A DNA stretch of 64,000 bases from Campanula takesimana (GCA_026119855.1 JAOWBW010000076.1:1984001-2048000), one strand, 5' to 3'. Shown: positions 46,503-58,939, numbered from the stretch's first letter. Program-made: numbers and translations. The notes: a model not told the origin generated them from the letters alone.

Positions 46503-47176
46503 TGAAAGAGTATGAAATACTCTTATATTTATTTTATGTATCTTTGTGATTCTGATAATAATTATTGTATATAATTAGTTTAGTTATTTTATGAATTAGT
46601 TGTAATTATTTAGGAATAGTTTAATTTGAGTTATTTATTATTTTTGTGATTTATTTGACTAACATATTAATGGTTATCTTTGGTAAGTTAGGTTTTGTGT
46701 TATTGGTAAGGAAGGACTCTCACAAGGAAAGGATTATTGGCCAAGTTGAAGATCTCGTGAGATTGAGAATGCCGGCCAAGACATCCTATAAAAACAAACA
46801 CTGTATTCATTTTACTCTTCACGGATTCTGTGTTTTTTTTTCTCCAAAGTCAGAAGCTTAGAAGAGTCCTTTGTTTCTTAGAAGTTCTTCCAAAAATACT
46901 TCTAAGTGTTTGAGTGTTTAGTGAGTTCTAGTGATCTAGAATAGTTTGATCTTTTTATTGTTTTGTTTCTTTCATTCATCTTGTATTCTGCAAGATCGTT
47001 TTCATATATGAAAGTTTTCCAGCAAAGTATTTCTTGCTGAAGTGTTTAATTTATTTCGTTTAATTCCGCTACATTATTCTCTGTTCGTCGTGTCAACTGA
47101 CAGGACAACTGTCTTGACAACTGTGAGCACAGTTGTACTCACAGTTGGTCGGTCCCAGAAAACAGTCCTAGCCGCA
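46503..47176 (+). repeat. 3' LTR of SIRE D
   Basis: It starts TGAAAGAGTATGAAATAC after the last purine tract and has a TATA box CCTATAAAAAC at 46787-46794. The 3' end is placed near CCGCA at 47176 by eye and is uncertain. Its last part is dense in CAACTGT/ACAGTTG motifs. Confidence 0.6.
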
Positions 47177-48054
47177 TAATTTCTTTCATTATGCTCTTGT
47201 AAAAATTAAGATTATTTTTCAAGATAAAACGAGTATTGGCTCACAATCAAATTAGATTAAATAGACAAGTAAATTTTTCATAAATTACATGTGTTACAAC
47301 ATAATTGTTATTTTTAGATTAATTTTCCTTTCTAAAAAAGAAAAAGGTAAAGAAAAAAATCAGAATAGAAGAAGTAATACTCCTCATTTTCCACAAAGTG
47401 GTGAATATAAATTTAAGATTAGCAAAATCTATTTTTCCAATTAACAACTTTACAAAATCTTGTTGCTTTTTTTTTTTTTTTTTCCTTCAAATTTGTGGGG
47501 TCTTTGCAATTTAACTAGAATTAAGGGGTGTCAAATTTTCATGTAAATATTATTTTATTAAAACTGATGGGATACAAGTGAAAATTTAAAAAAATCTAGA
47601 GGGGTAAAAAATGCATGTAAATGTTATTGTATTAAACTTGAAGGGGCTATGTGACAATTCATGAAAAGTTCAAGGGGGTCAATTTCTCATCTTCATTTTT
47701 CTTGCTCATTTTTCATTGGTAGGATCCACCTAATCTTGGAAACCTTTCCAACTTGCGCCATCTTGACCTTAGTATGTCAATATCTCACTTGTTGCATGCT
47801 CTTGAGCAGCATACACAAGTGGGAAAGAAGAAAAATTGTAGCTAGGGCATCAGTACTCTTTATTACGTACAGTGGTAAAGTTAATAATAAATCTCATCTG
47901 AACACAAACTAGTGAACTAATTAAAGAAAATAAAATTAATTAATACAGCCGTAACCCTACCATCCTTCATGTGTACGTCTGGAATAAAAAAAAAACACTA
48001 CTCCTACAACACTTCAAATATATACTGCTCTATGCTATACAAATATATACTGCT
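47177..48054. other. Non-genic stretch with a leucine-rich-repeat scrap
   Basis: AT-rich DNA without ORFs apart from the LRR relic at 47723. An imperfect direct repeat (GGGGTGTCAAATTTTCATGTAAATATTATT, then AAAATGCATGTAAATGTTATTG) lies at about 47525-47640. Confidence 0.5.
47723..47773 (+). pseudogene. Leucine-rich-repeat exon fragment
   Basis: Right after a possible acceptor (TTCATTGGTAG) the frame reads PPNLGNLSNLRHLDLS, one plant-type extracellular LRR unit as found in receptor-like proteins and kinases. The frame then leaves the LRR pattern and soon stops. No other repeat was found nearby, so this is a pseudogene relic. Confidence 0.5.
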
Positions 48055-48237
48055 CTATGCTATACGTTGGTAGGGATGACGGCATAAGGGACAATAATTA
48101 TAGTGGGACATCCACTTATAAATACAACCATAATGATAAACGTGATTGCATGGTAAATATGAGCAACCGTCTCTTCCTCCTCCTTGTAGCTCTTCCAGAC
48201 AAATGCTACAACAATCGTCGTCTTTTTTAGAGACCAT
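48055..48237 (-). CDS. RING-H2 finger protein (small or C-terminal exon)
   Basis: The 60-codon frame is almost entirely a RING-H2 finger: CSICLEEL, then LPCNHVYHYGC, then CPLCR, with the spacing CX2C-X16-CXHX2HX2C-X10-CX2C. RING-H2 domains bind two zinc ions and recruit E2 enzymes, so this would be a ubiquitin ligase. The finger usually ends a longer protein. Upstream, the same frame carries QPVRLMQIQDASSS (about 48300-48258) but is closed by a TAA just before a TTA/AAT microsatellite (48236-48261). It is either a 60-aa protein starting at 48237 or the last exon of a gene including 48291-48863. No introns could be fixed. Confidence 0.65.
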   Translation of the reverse strand: MVSKKDDDCCSICLEELQGGGRDGCSYLPCNHVYHYGCIYKWMSHYNYCPLCRHPYQRIA

Positions 48238-48290
48238 ATTATTATTATTATTATTATTATGTTAAGAAGAAGAAGCATCCTGAATTTGCA

Positions 48291-48863
48291 TTAATCGAAC
48301 AGGCTGGAGATGTGCTTCGCCGAGGATATACGTTTAATATAAGATGATCTGCAAAGTCCATCTACTTCGGAACGTAACCTAGTGCCAAGCACATCCTCAC
48401 CCTCCAATTCCAAGGTTGAAATCTGAATTTCTATCCCTAGTATAAGATTGCTAGCTTGATGACCGGCGGCAAAGTTGGATATACTTCTAAGCATAGCTTT
48501 TGCGCAAATATCTGGGATTCCTAAACCAACAATAACAGCACCCAAGCCAACATGAATATTAGTATTTTTATTAGTGTTTGTACTGCTAATGCAAGCGGAG
48601 TGATCAAAAGTAAAAAAAGGTATTACCCATGGGGCGGATCTTTGCTTAACATAGAGCCCAGACCGCAATTTAAGCATTAAGTGGATCCTTACCTGGTAGA
48701 GTAATGAAGTTGTGTCGTTGTTGATTAAGTAATCCTCCTCCCCCTCTTGCCACCGCTGCCTCAGCCTCAATACGATCCCGTATTTATTTCCGTCAATTGA
48801 TTTATAATGATAAAGGCGACGCATCACTAGTCTCCGATATCTGTAATCGTGTCGTTTTAACAT
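48291..48863 (-). CDS. Hypothetical ORF upstream of the RING finger
   Basis: A 190-codon minus frame ends 53 nt before the RING ORF. It is not recognised. It has an ordered-looking second half with NIHVGLGAVIVGLGIPD, FAAGHQASNLILGIEIQI and a charged middle. Plants often have RING-H2 proteins with a poorly conserved N-terminal domain, so this could be the front of the same gene, separated by a frameshift. A GA microsatellite upstream (49203) is common near plant promoters. Confidence 0.4.
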   Translation of the reverse strand: MLKRHDYRYRRLVMRRLYHYKSIDGNKYGIVLRLRQRWQEGEEDYLINNDTTSLLYQVRIHLMLKLRSGLYVKQRSAPWVIPFFTFDHSACISSTNTNKNTNIHVGLGAVIVGLGIPDICAKAMLRSISNFAAGHQASNLILGIEIQISTLELEGEDVLGTRLRSEVDGLCRSSYIKRISSAKHISSLFD

Positions 48864-49114
48864 TATTTGAATTCTTTTTGCAGAAAGTGGTACAGAAAGC
48901 GTACACTGCTTCTCCTCTTCCGAACCTTATTGAGAGAATTCTTTCTCCACCTAAGCATACGAGCAAAGTCGTTGAGTTGAGCGGTGTGAAAGTCAATCAC
49001 CCGCTTATTCTTCCTCCGTTTTTCTATAAGAAATTGGGTGGCCTGTGTACTTATTTGGGAGTGAAACAGTCTCGCCGTCATCGCTCGACCTGAATAATAT
49101 GGCTGATTATTCAT

Positions 49115-49640
49115 GGTGTGTAGTGAGACGGGAAAGAGCCAAGCAATTATCTAGGTATGTGTAGTGACTGGAAAGAGCCCAAAAAAGTATTGCAGGAATG
49201 TAGAGAGAGAGAGAGAGAGAGAGAGAGAGCGTATTTATAAGACAAAATCCCGATTTTCTTTTCCTAATGTTAAAGGATTCTACTTCTAGTATTCTTCAAC
49301 ATCTTGAATTCCGACCTTTCGGTGGCGTGGGGTGGGTGTTAGCTGCAGCAACTAATTAATCAGGTAATGTGCTAAATCTTGACCTTGGAAACAATGTTTA
49401 TAGACCGACCATCCTTGCCTTTGGGTGGTAGATTAAACCCTTCATTGCTTTGGTGAAAGGGGGATTTACCATATAATCCCTCTAAGAAGCCTATATTACA
49501 TTTTAGGACAAAAAATATTTTGATTAACCATATAGTCCCTTGCTTACATCTTCCTCAATATTTTACTATGTCCACCCTCTCAACATTTTACTTTCACCCC
49601 AAGCACTATCACCTTAGGCTATCCCTTACCACCTTCTCCA
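49115..49640. other. Upstream region of the RING gene with (GA)n
   Basis: No gene is seen. A (GA)n run lies at 49203-49229. The rest is AT-rich and leads into the hairpin repeat array. Confidence 0.6.
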
Positions 49641-49699
49641 GTCACCAACTTCGGCGACCACTCCGGCGCAAAAAAAAAAAAAAAAATGTTTCAGTGACC

Positions 49700-50651
49700 T
49701 TCCAGTGACCAAACAGTTGAGAACTTATCAGTAAGTTCTCAGCTGTCAACTAAACTACTAAGAACATGAACGACTCCGGCGACCACCAACTTCGGCGACC
49801 AAAACAGTTGAGAACTTATCAGTAAGTTCTCAGTTGTCAGCTAAACTACTAAGAACATGATCAACTCCGGCGACCAAACAACTGAGAACTTATCAGTAAG
49901 CGTAAGTTCTCAGTTGTAAACTAAACTACAAAGAACACAATCAAATCCGACGACCACCAACACCGACGACCACCAACTCCGGCGACAAACAACTGAGAAC
50001 TTATTCTGTAAATTCTCAGTTGTCAACTAACTACTAAGAACATGAACAAATCCAGCGACCACCAACTCCGGCGACCAACATTTGAGAACTTATTAGTAAG
50101 TTCTCAGTTGTCAACTAAACTAGTAAGAATACGATCAAACTCCAGCGACCACCGACTCCAGAGCCAACGACCAAACAACTGAGAACTTATCAGTAAGTTC
50201 TCAGTTGTACACTAAACTACTAATAACACACTTAACTCCGACGACCACCAACTCCGGCAACCAAAACAACTGAGAGCTTATTTGTAAGTTCTCAGTTGTC
50301 AACTAAACTACTAAGAACACGAAAAACTACGGCGACCAAACAACTGAGAACTTATCAGTAAGTTCTCGGTTGTCAACTTAACTACTAAGAACACGATCAA
50401 CTACGGTGATCACAGACTCCGGAGACCAACGCCGTTGACCAAACAACTGAGAACTTATTGGTAATTTCTCTATTGTCAACTAAACTACTAAGAACACGAA
50501 CAACTCCGGGAACCACCAACTCTGACGACCAAACAACTGAGAACTTATTACTAAGCTCTCAGCTGTCAACTAAGCTACTAAGAACAAGATCAACTCCGAC
50601 GGCGACCAACTCCTCCGACCAAACAACTGAGAAGTTATCAGTATGTTCTCA
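49700..50651. repeat. Tandem hairpin-repeat array, left part
   Basis: About eleven units of 75-110 bp. Each has an inverted repeat AACTGAGAACTTA-tcag-TAAGTTCTCAGTT (13-bp arms, 4-nt loop), then CAACTAAACTACTAAGAACA and one to three copies of a CTCCGGCGACCAC-type motif. The arms are well kept; the CGGCGACCA part varies most. The last unit is cut in its right arm by a solo LTR. Confidence 0.92.
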
Positions 50652-53600
50652 TGTAACGCCCATCCTTAATCTCGTTAAATATTTGACTTATTTGTTAAAT
50701 TCTTGACTTGCTTGTTAAATTCTTGAATAGCATAATTATATGCTATTTTATTTGAGTTAATTATTTAACTACTTTAGAAAAATTAAGGTGGTTAATGTCA
50801 AAGTTGAAAGTTTAGGGGCCTTTTTGTCAAAGTTAGAACTTGAGGGGCCTAGGTGTCATTGTTGGAAACTTGCAAGTATATCTTGTGTTATGCTTTCACT
50901 GAGAAAGCATTATCTCCATTTCTCTCAAGTCTTCTCGTTCTTTCCTCTGTCCCATAATAGGGAGTTCAGTTTTACCCTATTCTCGACTCCTCGAGCTTAA
51001 TTAGTCCTTTGTTCGTGATTCCGGTCCCGGATAAATATTCGTGGCGTTGAATAGAGCGTTCCAGGCCGATCAGAAATTAATTTGGGTCAACTGATTTTTG
51101 ACTAGGTAAGCTATTAGCTTCCCCTTAATTGTAATAACATGTATATATGTTATTCCCGCTACTTGTTCTTGTTAAAATTGTATTTTGAGCAATTTTTGTG
51201 ATACTTGTAAAATTGGGACGAAGGGAAGTATCCCTAAATGTTTATAGTAGTATAATATAAAATTGTACTTATACTTTTGGGGACGGTGAAATATTAAATT
51301 GGAATAAAAGGAAATTGTCCTATTATTTATGGGACAGTAAAAGAAATGAATTGAGCTTGAAATAATGTTTTGGGTATTGCCTAAGAGTTAATAAAAGTTA
51401 CTCCTACGCTTGGGACGGAAAATTATTTAACCTGAGAAAGAATTCGGATTTTGGCATTTTTGGGCCTTGGGCGACCGCCCATTTTGGGCTGGGCGACCGC
51501 CCATCTATCTGAAGTATTTTGTTCTTGGAAAGCCTGATTTTGGGCGACCGCCCACACCATTTTGTGCGGCCGCCCATATGTCCTGAAAATTGTAAAACTT
51601 GTTTAATGATGTATAAGTTGGAAATAACCCTTGTTAAGGCATATAGCCTTAGGATAAGATGTCCTAGTAAGTATTGTGATACCTTAGGGGTATCAGAAGT
51701 GAGTCTTGAACATGATTACTCATTAAATTAAAATGAGAACTTGAGTATAAAAGGAAGAACTCTTTTATATGTCTTGAAAGTGCTATGAACAAGCACTTAT
51801 GTGTTATGCTTGTCTTGAAGCTAAGGATTGTGCACCTTAGGGGCATTAAAACAATGACTTGAGATTGAATATCCTATGTAGGGGATTAAGAACTCGTAAG
51901 TATGAGTTGTCTAGCTCATTTACTTAATTTGAACTCGAATTATTCTTGGTCTAGGTTTAGGGTACTACCCTAGATGGCCTAGATGAGTGTTGTAGAACAC
52001 TCTAGTATTGAAAAATAGTCCCTTTATGAACAAATGAAATGTGGACTTGAATTATAATTAAATGATAACTTGAATATAAGAGTAGTAACTCTTTTATGTG
52101 TCTTGAAGTTAATGTTTGTGTACCTTAGGGGCACTAACTAATGTCTTGAGCTTGAATGTACTAAGAAAAGGATTTGGAAATAATTCGTGAAAGATGTATA
52201 ATTCATCTTCCTAGTTTGAACTTGAAGTATAAGATAATTAACTCTTGTACATGTTTAACCATCCAAGAAAATGGATTGAGAACTTGGATACAGGATGATA
52301 AAATCTAGTAAAAGTCTTGACTGTCTTGAATGTCTTGGAAACCATTACATGAGTATGGTAATAAACTTGAAAGATTCTTGATGTGTAAATGAAAATCTTG
52401 CATGTAGCTACTTGATAGAATGTAGCTTCTTGATTATTTGATTCATGACATGAATAACCAAAGAATTGGGTTATGAAACTAGTTAGAGAATGATTAACCC
52501 TACTGTATACCTGAACTTGATATCTTGTCTTGAAATGAGTTCCTAAAGAAAATAGGGACTAGTGTAATATGAAGATAATTCATATAATCGTGAATACTAC
52601 GATTTAAATTAATAAGAATGATTACAGAACACAATATGTGTTAGAAAATGTATTCGATTACTAACGATACATATACGTGAAGTATGACTGTGTCTAGGTA
52701 CAAGGTGACCTATTCTACTACGTGTTTAGAGTCTAAGGTGTTGGGCTCTACTTGATAGTAAGGGTATCGTGATAGACACTTTAATGTGTTAAACGTGATA
52801 TGAATATGTACGTGCAACTTGGCATGTGACAGAGTGATATACCCTACTACTTGACTGAAGTCTGTTATAAATGGACTCTTACTTGGATTGATCGTGTTAC
52901 ATGGACACCTTATGTGCCAGTGTTATCTTGGTTTGTATTCGCAATAATTGCGTATGGATACTTATATTCTTGTGAGCACATGATACATAATTACATGGTG
53001 CATATTCTCGTGAGCACATGATACATAATTACATGGTGCATATTCTCGTGAGTACATGATACATGATTACATGGTGCATAAAGAGTAGTCCACTAATAAG
53101 GGACTGAGTTCTGTTTCCGTAGTTCAAGTAAATATCTACTTGTACCTTCTTGTGTGAGTCCAGCTGGTTCTCCTTGCTTGTTCGAAAATATATAGGTTCA
53201 CGCTTGTCGCGAGAGCTGGGGTTTAAGTGACAATCGGGTCCCTATGTATTTCCGCCCGACCCCCTTACTACCGGCCATAGTAAGGGCATAGCTTCACTGG
53301 TTAGAGCAATAAGCCTGACCTAAGTGAATGCGACTGTACTGAACACCACGTGGATATTGTTCTTGTGGATGACACTGGTTACCAGGTCTTCTTATATACT
53401 GTTCTCCTGTCCTGTTCACCACGTGGATCTTGTTATTGTGGATGACACTGGTTACCAGGTCTTCTTATATACTGCACAGCAGTCTCTTGTTCCTGTTCTT
53501 GGTTGTCCTCAGCTAGAAAAGCATCGACAACAAAATGGTATTCTTGGGAGAAATAAGGAAGGATTCAGGTACAATGCGTGATAGGCCTATGTGCATCTTG

Positions 53601-54262
53601 GTGAGCTGGTTTAGCCTCTCACACTAATTGACTACTTGTTACATGATCATTTCTTGAGCTTGATTACTTGTTGGGTTGGCTTAGCCTCTCCTATACTTGT
53701 TACTTGATGATACTTGATATATGATTACTTGTGTATCTACTTGTATTACATGATAACATGACATATAGTTGCATGTTAATAGCTTACTGAGATTTATCTC
53801 ATCCTTTATTTGTTTAATTGTTTCCCCCCCCCAGGAAAGCAGGGATAGTACGCAGTGAGGCTCGACTTAGCTGGGAACTTACTCAGCAGGATATTCTTGT
53901 TCGAAGTTAGTGTCCTTTTATATTTTGGTAAGGACGATCTTGTATGAGTTAAATAAACTCTGGGCTTGTATTGGGGTAGTATTTGTTGTCCCTAGACAGT
54001 TCTTGTTTCTAGCTTATTTGCTAGGCATGTCTTCCGCTGTATGTAACCATTTTGGTTTTAATTTTCTTGGTCTAGAACTCGTGTGAGCTATCTTAGCTCC
54101 CTACTCTTGAGTATATATATCATGTCAGTTTTGTATATATATCATGTCAGTTTTGTTTTTAACAGGTATTATTCCTGTTTTCCGTTAGTTTCTTGTTTCT
54201 TGTTAGTTACGCGCACCAGGTTCGAGGTTCTATTAGGGAATCCCGGGACTTGGGGCGTGTCA
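50652..54262 (+). mobile_element. Solo LTR (3.6 kb) with target duplication TCTCA
   Basis: It starts TGTAACGCCC, ends GGGGCGTGTCA, and is flanked by TCTCA at 50647-50651 and 54263-54267. It has no PBS, internal region or partner LTR next to it, so it is a solo LTR left by recombination. It is the same family as 38377-42252, in opposite orientation. A 38-bp unit occurs three times (about 52974-53077), and a unit of about 77-80 bp around CACGTGGAT...ACCAGGTCTTC is duplicated (about 53345-53475). Confidence 0.92.
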
Positions 54263-54430
54263 TCTCAGTTGTCAACTAAACTACTAAGAACACGATCAAA
54301 CTCTGGAGACCACGAACTCCGACGACCAAACGACTGAGAACTTATTAGTAAGTTCTCAATAGTGAACTAAACTACTAAGAATATGATCAATTTTGACGAT
54401 CAACAATTCAGACTTCTGAGTTGTTCTCAA
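54263..54430. repeat. Tandem hairpin-repeat array, right part
   Basis: The array resumes exactly at the target duplication: the right arm of unit 11 (TCTCAGTTGTCAACTAAAC), then unit 12 with a diverged arm (TCTCAATAGTGAAC). Decayed relics follow to about 54465. Confidence 0.9.
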
Positions 54431-54504
54431 TTGACGATCAACAATTGAGACGCAAAATCACTTCTATCTACACATTTAAAACTGATTTTAAGCTCAATAC
54501 ATTC

Positions 54505-55659
54505 TGAAAGGCCCTGTTTAACTAAATGAACAAATAAATTAAAACTTGGACAGCTAACAGTTTGAGGTTAGCTGTTGAGAAATAATAAATAAAAGAAATA
54601 TGCAGCGGAATATAAATAAGTAAAGAAATGAAAGGACAAAGTATAATGTGTGTGTAAGTGTATGGACAAGAGTGTACACAGTATTTTAAAGTGGTTCAGA
54701 CGCAAAACCCTTCTCTTACATCCACCCCCACTGTTGGAACAGTGAGATCAATTCACTATAATATTCTCTTCACAAAGAGTTACAAGAATTGATAAGGCAA
54801 GTTCCTTTGAACCCCCTCTACTTAATTGACACTTCAATTAAGGTTGCTTCTTTCAAAGCGAAAAAGAAAAGAAAAATAAAAATCACAAGTGTGTTTACAG
54901 AGAGAAATAGCTTGGCTGTTAGCTGGCTTGGTGAGGGTTATAACTGGGTGCAAGATGGCACAATATTTACAGGGGATTAATGCAAATATTCAAGACTGCA
55001 AAAAATTAGCAGAGAGCAAGAGCAGATGGAAGGGTTTAAGTTTATCAAAAGGTTTTTTAGACAACATGCCAGTATGCTCCTTTATATAGGGGATGATATA
55101 TAGCCGCTGGGACAAAGGTGCAGAGGAGTATTGGTTTAAGTCAAGTTGACTGACTCAATTAATACTTGGTTGGATGCAAGTTGTCAATCTGGGTGGAGAG
55201 CTATGCAGACTTTATCAAGCTTCAATCTGAGTTTATTCCAATGATAAGAGAATGTTTTATTTATTGGAATAATTGATCTTCAAGTATCTGATGTGGCAGA
55301 GATAGTTGTTGGCCAAGAACATGCTTAGCTGTTGAAGCATGGGTCTTAGCTGTTGGGCCTTTAAGGCATTAGCTATTGAAGCTTGTTTGAATTTGGCTTA
55401 TTGATAATTCATTTGAATGAATAAGGGTGTGTAAGTGATGGTTCTTTAGTTTGTTTGATGTATAGATGATAGGTAGATCATGTAATGGTTTGACTGTTGA
55501 CTTGTGTTGATGCAGGACAGCTTAGCTGTTGAACTTTGTCTTGGGTTACCTATGCTCAGGTATTTGTATATATCATATAATCAACTGAGCTTGATTACTT
55601 ATTTATAAAAACATCTTTACTATGATTAATTTGTGATTAAACATAGTGAGGTACTAACA
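54505..55659 (-). repeat. 3' LTR of SIRE B
   Basis: The 1155-bp LTR begins TGTTAGTACCTCACTATG on minus (55659) and ends GGCCTTTCA (54505), as in SIRE A. A TATA box CTATATAAAG lies at about 55090-55081. Confidence 0.85.
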
Positions 55660-55673
55660 ATTTCCCCCTTTTT
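55660..55673 (-). promoter_or_regulatory. Polypurine tract of SIRE B
   Basis: AAAAAGGGGGAAAT on minus directly abuts the LTR start. Confidence 0.8.
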
Positions 55674-55891
55674 GGTAAATAAATAGTAGTTGTGATTATG
55701 TACCTGCAAACAGATATGCTAAAGAAATAGAGATACCAATGAAGAGAAATTATTCTTGATGAAATTTCTTGGCATACACACAATGTTAATACAAACCAAA
55801 ATGTACTAAAGGAAATAACTGATAAAGTAAAGAGTTGTTCTGAACAGCTATTCAAAACAAAGAAAACAAACCAAATTATTTAAGTCCTAGC

Positions 55892-58800
55892 TCAGGCATT
55901 CTGACTTCTCTTTACTGCTTCAAGTTCTTGAAGGAGAGCAGCCTTTCTCACTGGTTCATTTTGTCTGTAAAACAATTCATTATTCCAGTCAAGACCCATC
56001 ATGTAGTTGTACTGGAAATTCTGGTCTTGTATGGCTATCAACTGATTCTTGGTGAGAACTTTGCCAATCCAAGCTTGCAGCTGTTGAGGGGTCATGATCT
56101 CTTCTAAAAGTGGAACCCCCATGGTATAATCCTAAAGAGAGGCAGGTCTCTTTTGGGTGAATTTGGTAGGTTGGCTAGGTGGAGGAGCTTAGAAGAAAGA
56201 ATATAGAGATGTTTGGGATGGTCTGGTGGGAATGAGTTGGCTGCTGGGAGGAGGAGGGAAAGCTGTTTGGGTTGGCTGTTCAGGTGAAGGAGGGATTGTA
56301 TTGTCACCTCTTTGAATAATGAATTCAGAGATGTCACCAAGCTTTCTAAAGAGAGAGGATTTGAGTTGTTTGATGAGGGTGGCTAAGAATTGGTTAAATT
56401 CAGTATAGGTGAGGTAATATGGTAGGGTGTATTTGAATGGGTCAAAGTTTGATAGGAGGTTAGCAAACTTTGATCTGGATTTCATATGGAATACATGAGG
56501 AGGAGGAGGAGATAGGAGTTGAGGGTATACAGCAGAGATAGGGAAGAGGTTTTTGACTATGATCCCAAGTATGCAGCTCTTTTAAGATAGAAGGGTCCAA
56601 AAGATAGATTGAGCATATTGAATGCATAGAGAAAGCACAAGGGAGGAAGGGGTGTATAGGCATTCCAAAAGCTTTTTTGAAATGAGATGGGAGAAGACAA
56701 ATTCCCACTCAGAAAGGTTTGATAGGGTGAGGGGATTTGGAATTTTTGGAGCAGAGAATAGAAAGAAATATTGAGTAGTGATCCTAAACTTCTTCCACTC
56801 TTCATATGCATAGAAGAGTTGACCCCCAATGTTTCTGGCATGAATGCTCATGTGGGTTTTTGTCATTTCCCAAGAATTGGATAGGTTATGAGGGTTAAGA
56901 AGTGGTGGGAGGATAGAAATTGAACCAAGATTTTTGTGGGCTTCTTGGACATCTATGATTGAAAAGTCAATGTCACAGTCAAGGGCCCAAAAACTAGGGG
57001 TAGGCATGGAGGTGTCTAGATCAAGTTGAGATTGAGGAGTTGTTTTAGGGTGAGGGATAGCTGTTGAGACAGACTGGGGAATGGATGATCCACCTTGACC
57101 TTGTGAAAGCCTAGCCTCTCTTAATCTCATGAACTCAAAGGTTTTGAGGCCTTCACCAAGAGAGAATTTATAAGAAATTTGTTCAAATAAGGAGGTATTG
57201 CTTTCCTCAGACAAATTAGAGACTGTTTTATCCTTAATGAACTCTATGAGTTTGGAATTGATTATAGGAAGGACAGTAGAGTGAACAGGAGTCTTTGGTG
57301 GTAAGGAAGCATGAGTAGGAGGTAATGGAGGAGGTACAGATGGAGATCAAGTCTCAGTGAATTGGAGAGTTCCCCCTTAACTTAGCAGGGCTATCTAACC
57401 TAGGTGAATTCCCCCTATGAATTTCAACAGGTGAAGGGGTTGGAGATGTTTGAGAGTGTAGGTGAAGAATGCCTTCAATGGAAGATACATGATGTGAACT
57501 GGAAGTAAGATTGGGAGAGTGAGGAGATACATGTCTTTGCCTTTTGGGAGAAAGGGGAGGGTGATCTCACAGGTCTTCTTTTCATAATAAAGTGACCAGC
57601 AGAGGAGGATGAAGAGGTTACCTTTTCAGTGGAATGAGTTTGGGGCTCAACTGTTGGCTCAATTTGCTTAGCTGTTGAGACTGCCTCCTCAGCTGTTGGG
57701 TCTGCTTCCATAGTTGCTTTGGGAGCCTTCCTGGCAGATCTTAGATGCTTGAAGTGGTTAACAAGAGTAAGTTGGACATGCAGTTCTTCATCATCTAGTA
57801 CCTGTACATCACTTGAGTCACTAGGCTTCTGAACTTCAGTTTCACCTTCACTGGTGTGGGCCTCATCATCCACAAAGATCTTGTTTGATCTTTGTCAGTA
57901 GGTTTGACCAATTCAAAGTCTGTTGTTGTGTTTTCATGGCTTGTGGGAAGAAGACTGGATTCTTTTGAAGTAGACTTTGAGGAGGAACTGGGAGTTGAAG
58001 AAGAGGATGAGGGTGGTTCATCAATCTTCCTTTTTCCTCTTCCTTTCACAGTAATAGATTTTCTTTTGGGAGGAGTCTTGTCTATTTCCCTAGTAGCCAT
58101 TCTTCTTACAGTGGCTTCCTTAGCTGTTGATTCCTTGGTGCAGGCTTAGCTGTTGAGGGTTTTGGTTTGGAGACCTAAGCTGTTCCCTATTTGGGATTTT
58201 TAAGAGAAAGGGTCTTCTTGTCAAATTTCTTGGTTTGGCTAAGGGGGATGGTTTGGCACCAGTGGGTACTTAGGGGTTGATCAAAAGTGGCTAGTTTTTT
58301 GGGAAGGATGCCGCTCATAAACCTGAACAGGTTGGGTTTGGTTGATCTTACATTAGGTTTGAGCAATGATGGGGCTCTTTCCAGGTTGAAGTTGTTGAGC
58401 ATGATGACACACCAATTCACATTGCCTCTAATGAGGGCAAGGGCTTGTTTCCACTCAGCTGCACTCAGCTGGTCCAGAGAGGATTGCTTTCCACATAACC
58501 CTTTGATTACCACATCACTCAAGGCAGAGTTGTTTGTGGAAAGGTTTCTCATAAAAATGGCTTGTTTCTTAAAGGATGAGTAGTTGCAGTTGGGTAAATT
58601 GGTGAAGGATTTATAGAGGGGTTCAAATTCTTCATCCATTAAAGAGCTCTAAATGTCTTCAATATCTGAGATATTGTTGGGGATGGCATAGGTGTTGTGA
58701 ACATCATCCTGGGTTATTGTAAAGAGAATGGTACCTAGATAGGCATGAATGGAGTTGTCAGTGGTTCTGTATCCATTTCGATAGATTTCTCTACAAGCAT

Positions 58801-58939
58801 TTTCAAGAATAAGAGGCTGATCTGTTAACATTGTCACTAGGCCATTTGCTTCAAGAAATTGTTTGAAATAGGTGCCCACTTCATCACTAAAGAACTCATT
58901 TTCGATGTAATAGCCATGGGATTCTTCAGGGAGAGCCAT
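55892..58939 (-). pseudogene. SIRE B env-like ORF, broken
   Basis: Homologue of 33290-36530. The ATG is at 58939; the N-terminal domain is open for 96 codons, then continues from 58639 (LSDVVIKGLCGKQSSLDQL, AEWKQALALIRGNVNWC, KPNLFRFMSG). The Ser/Pro/Lys-rich middle and the C-terminal domain (57214-56582: ALDCDIDFSII, NPHNLSNSWEMTKTH, SEWEFVFSHL; then 56485-55892, ending in WIGKVLTKNQL and a charged tail) are spread over several frames. Over 30 codons (58537-58448 against 33691-33780), 11 of 15 changed codons are synonymous, so the frame was selected in the past. Confidence 0.75.

Noticed and set aside
48797..49114. A plus frame after a good acceptor (CTTTTTGCAG at about 48882) and an overlapping minus frame starting at 49114.
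   Set aside because: The two exclude each other, neither shows a known domain, and no partner exons were found; the evidence is too weak to call either.
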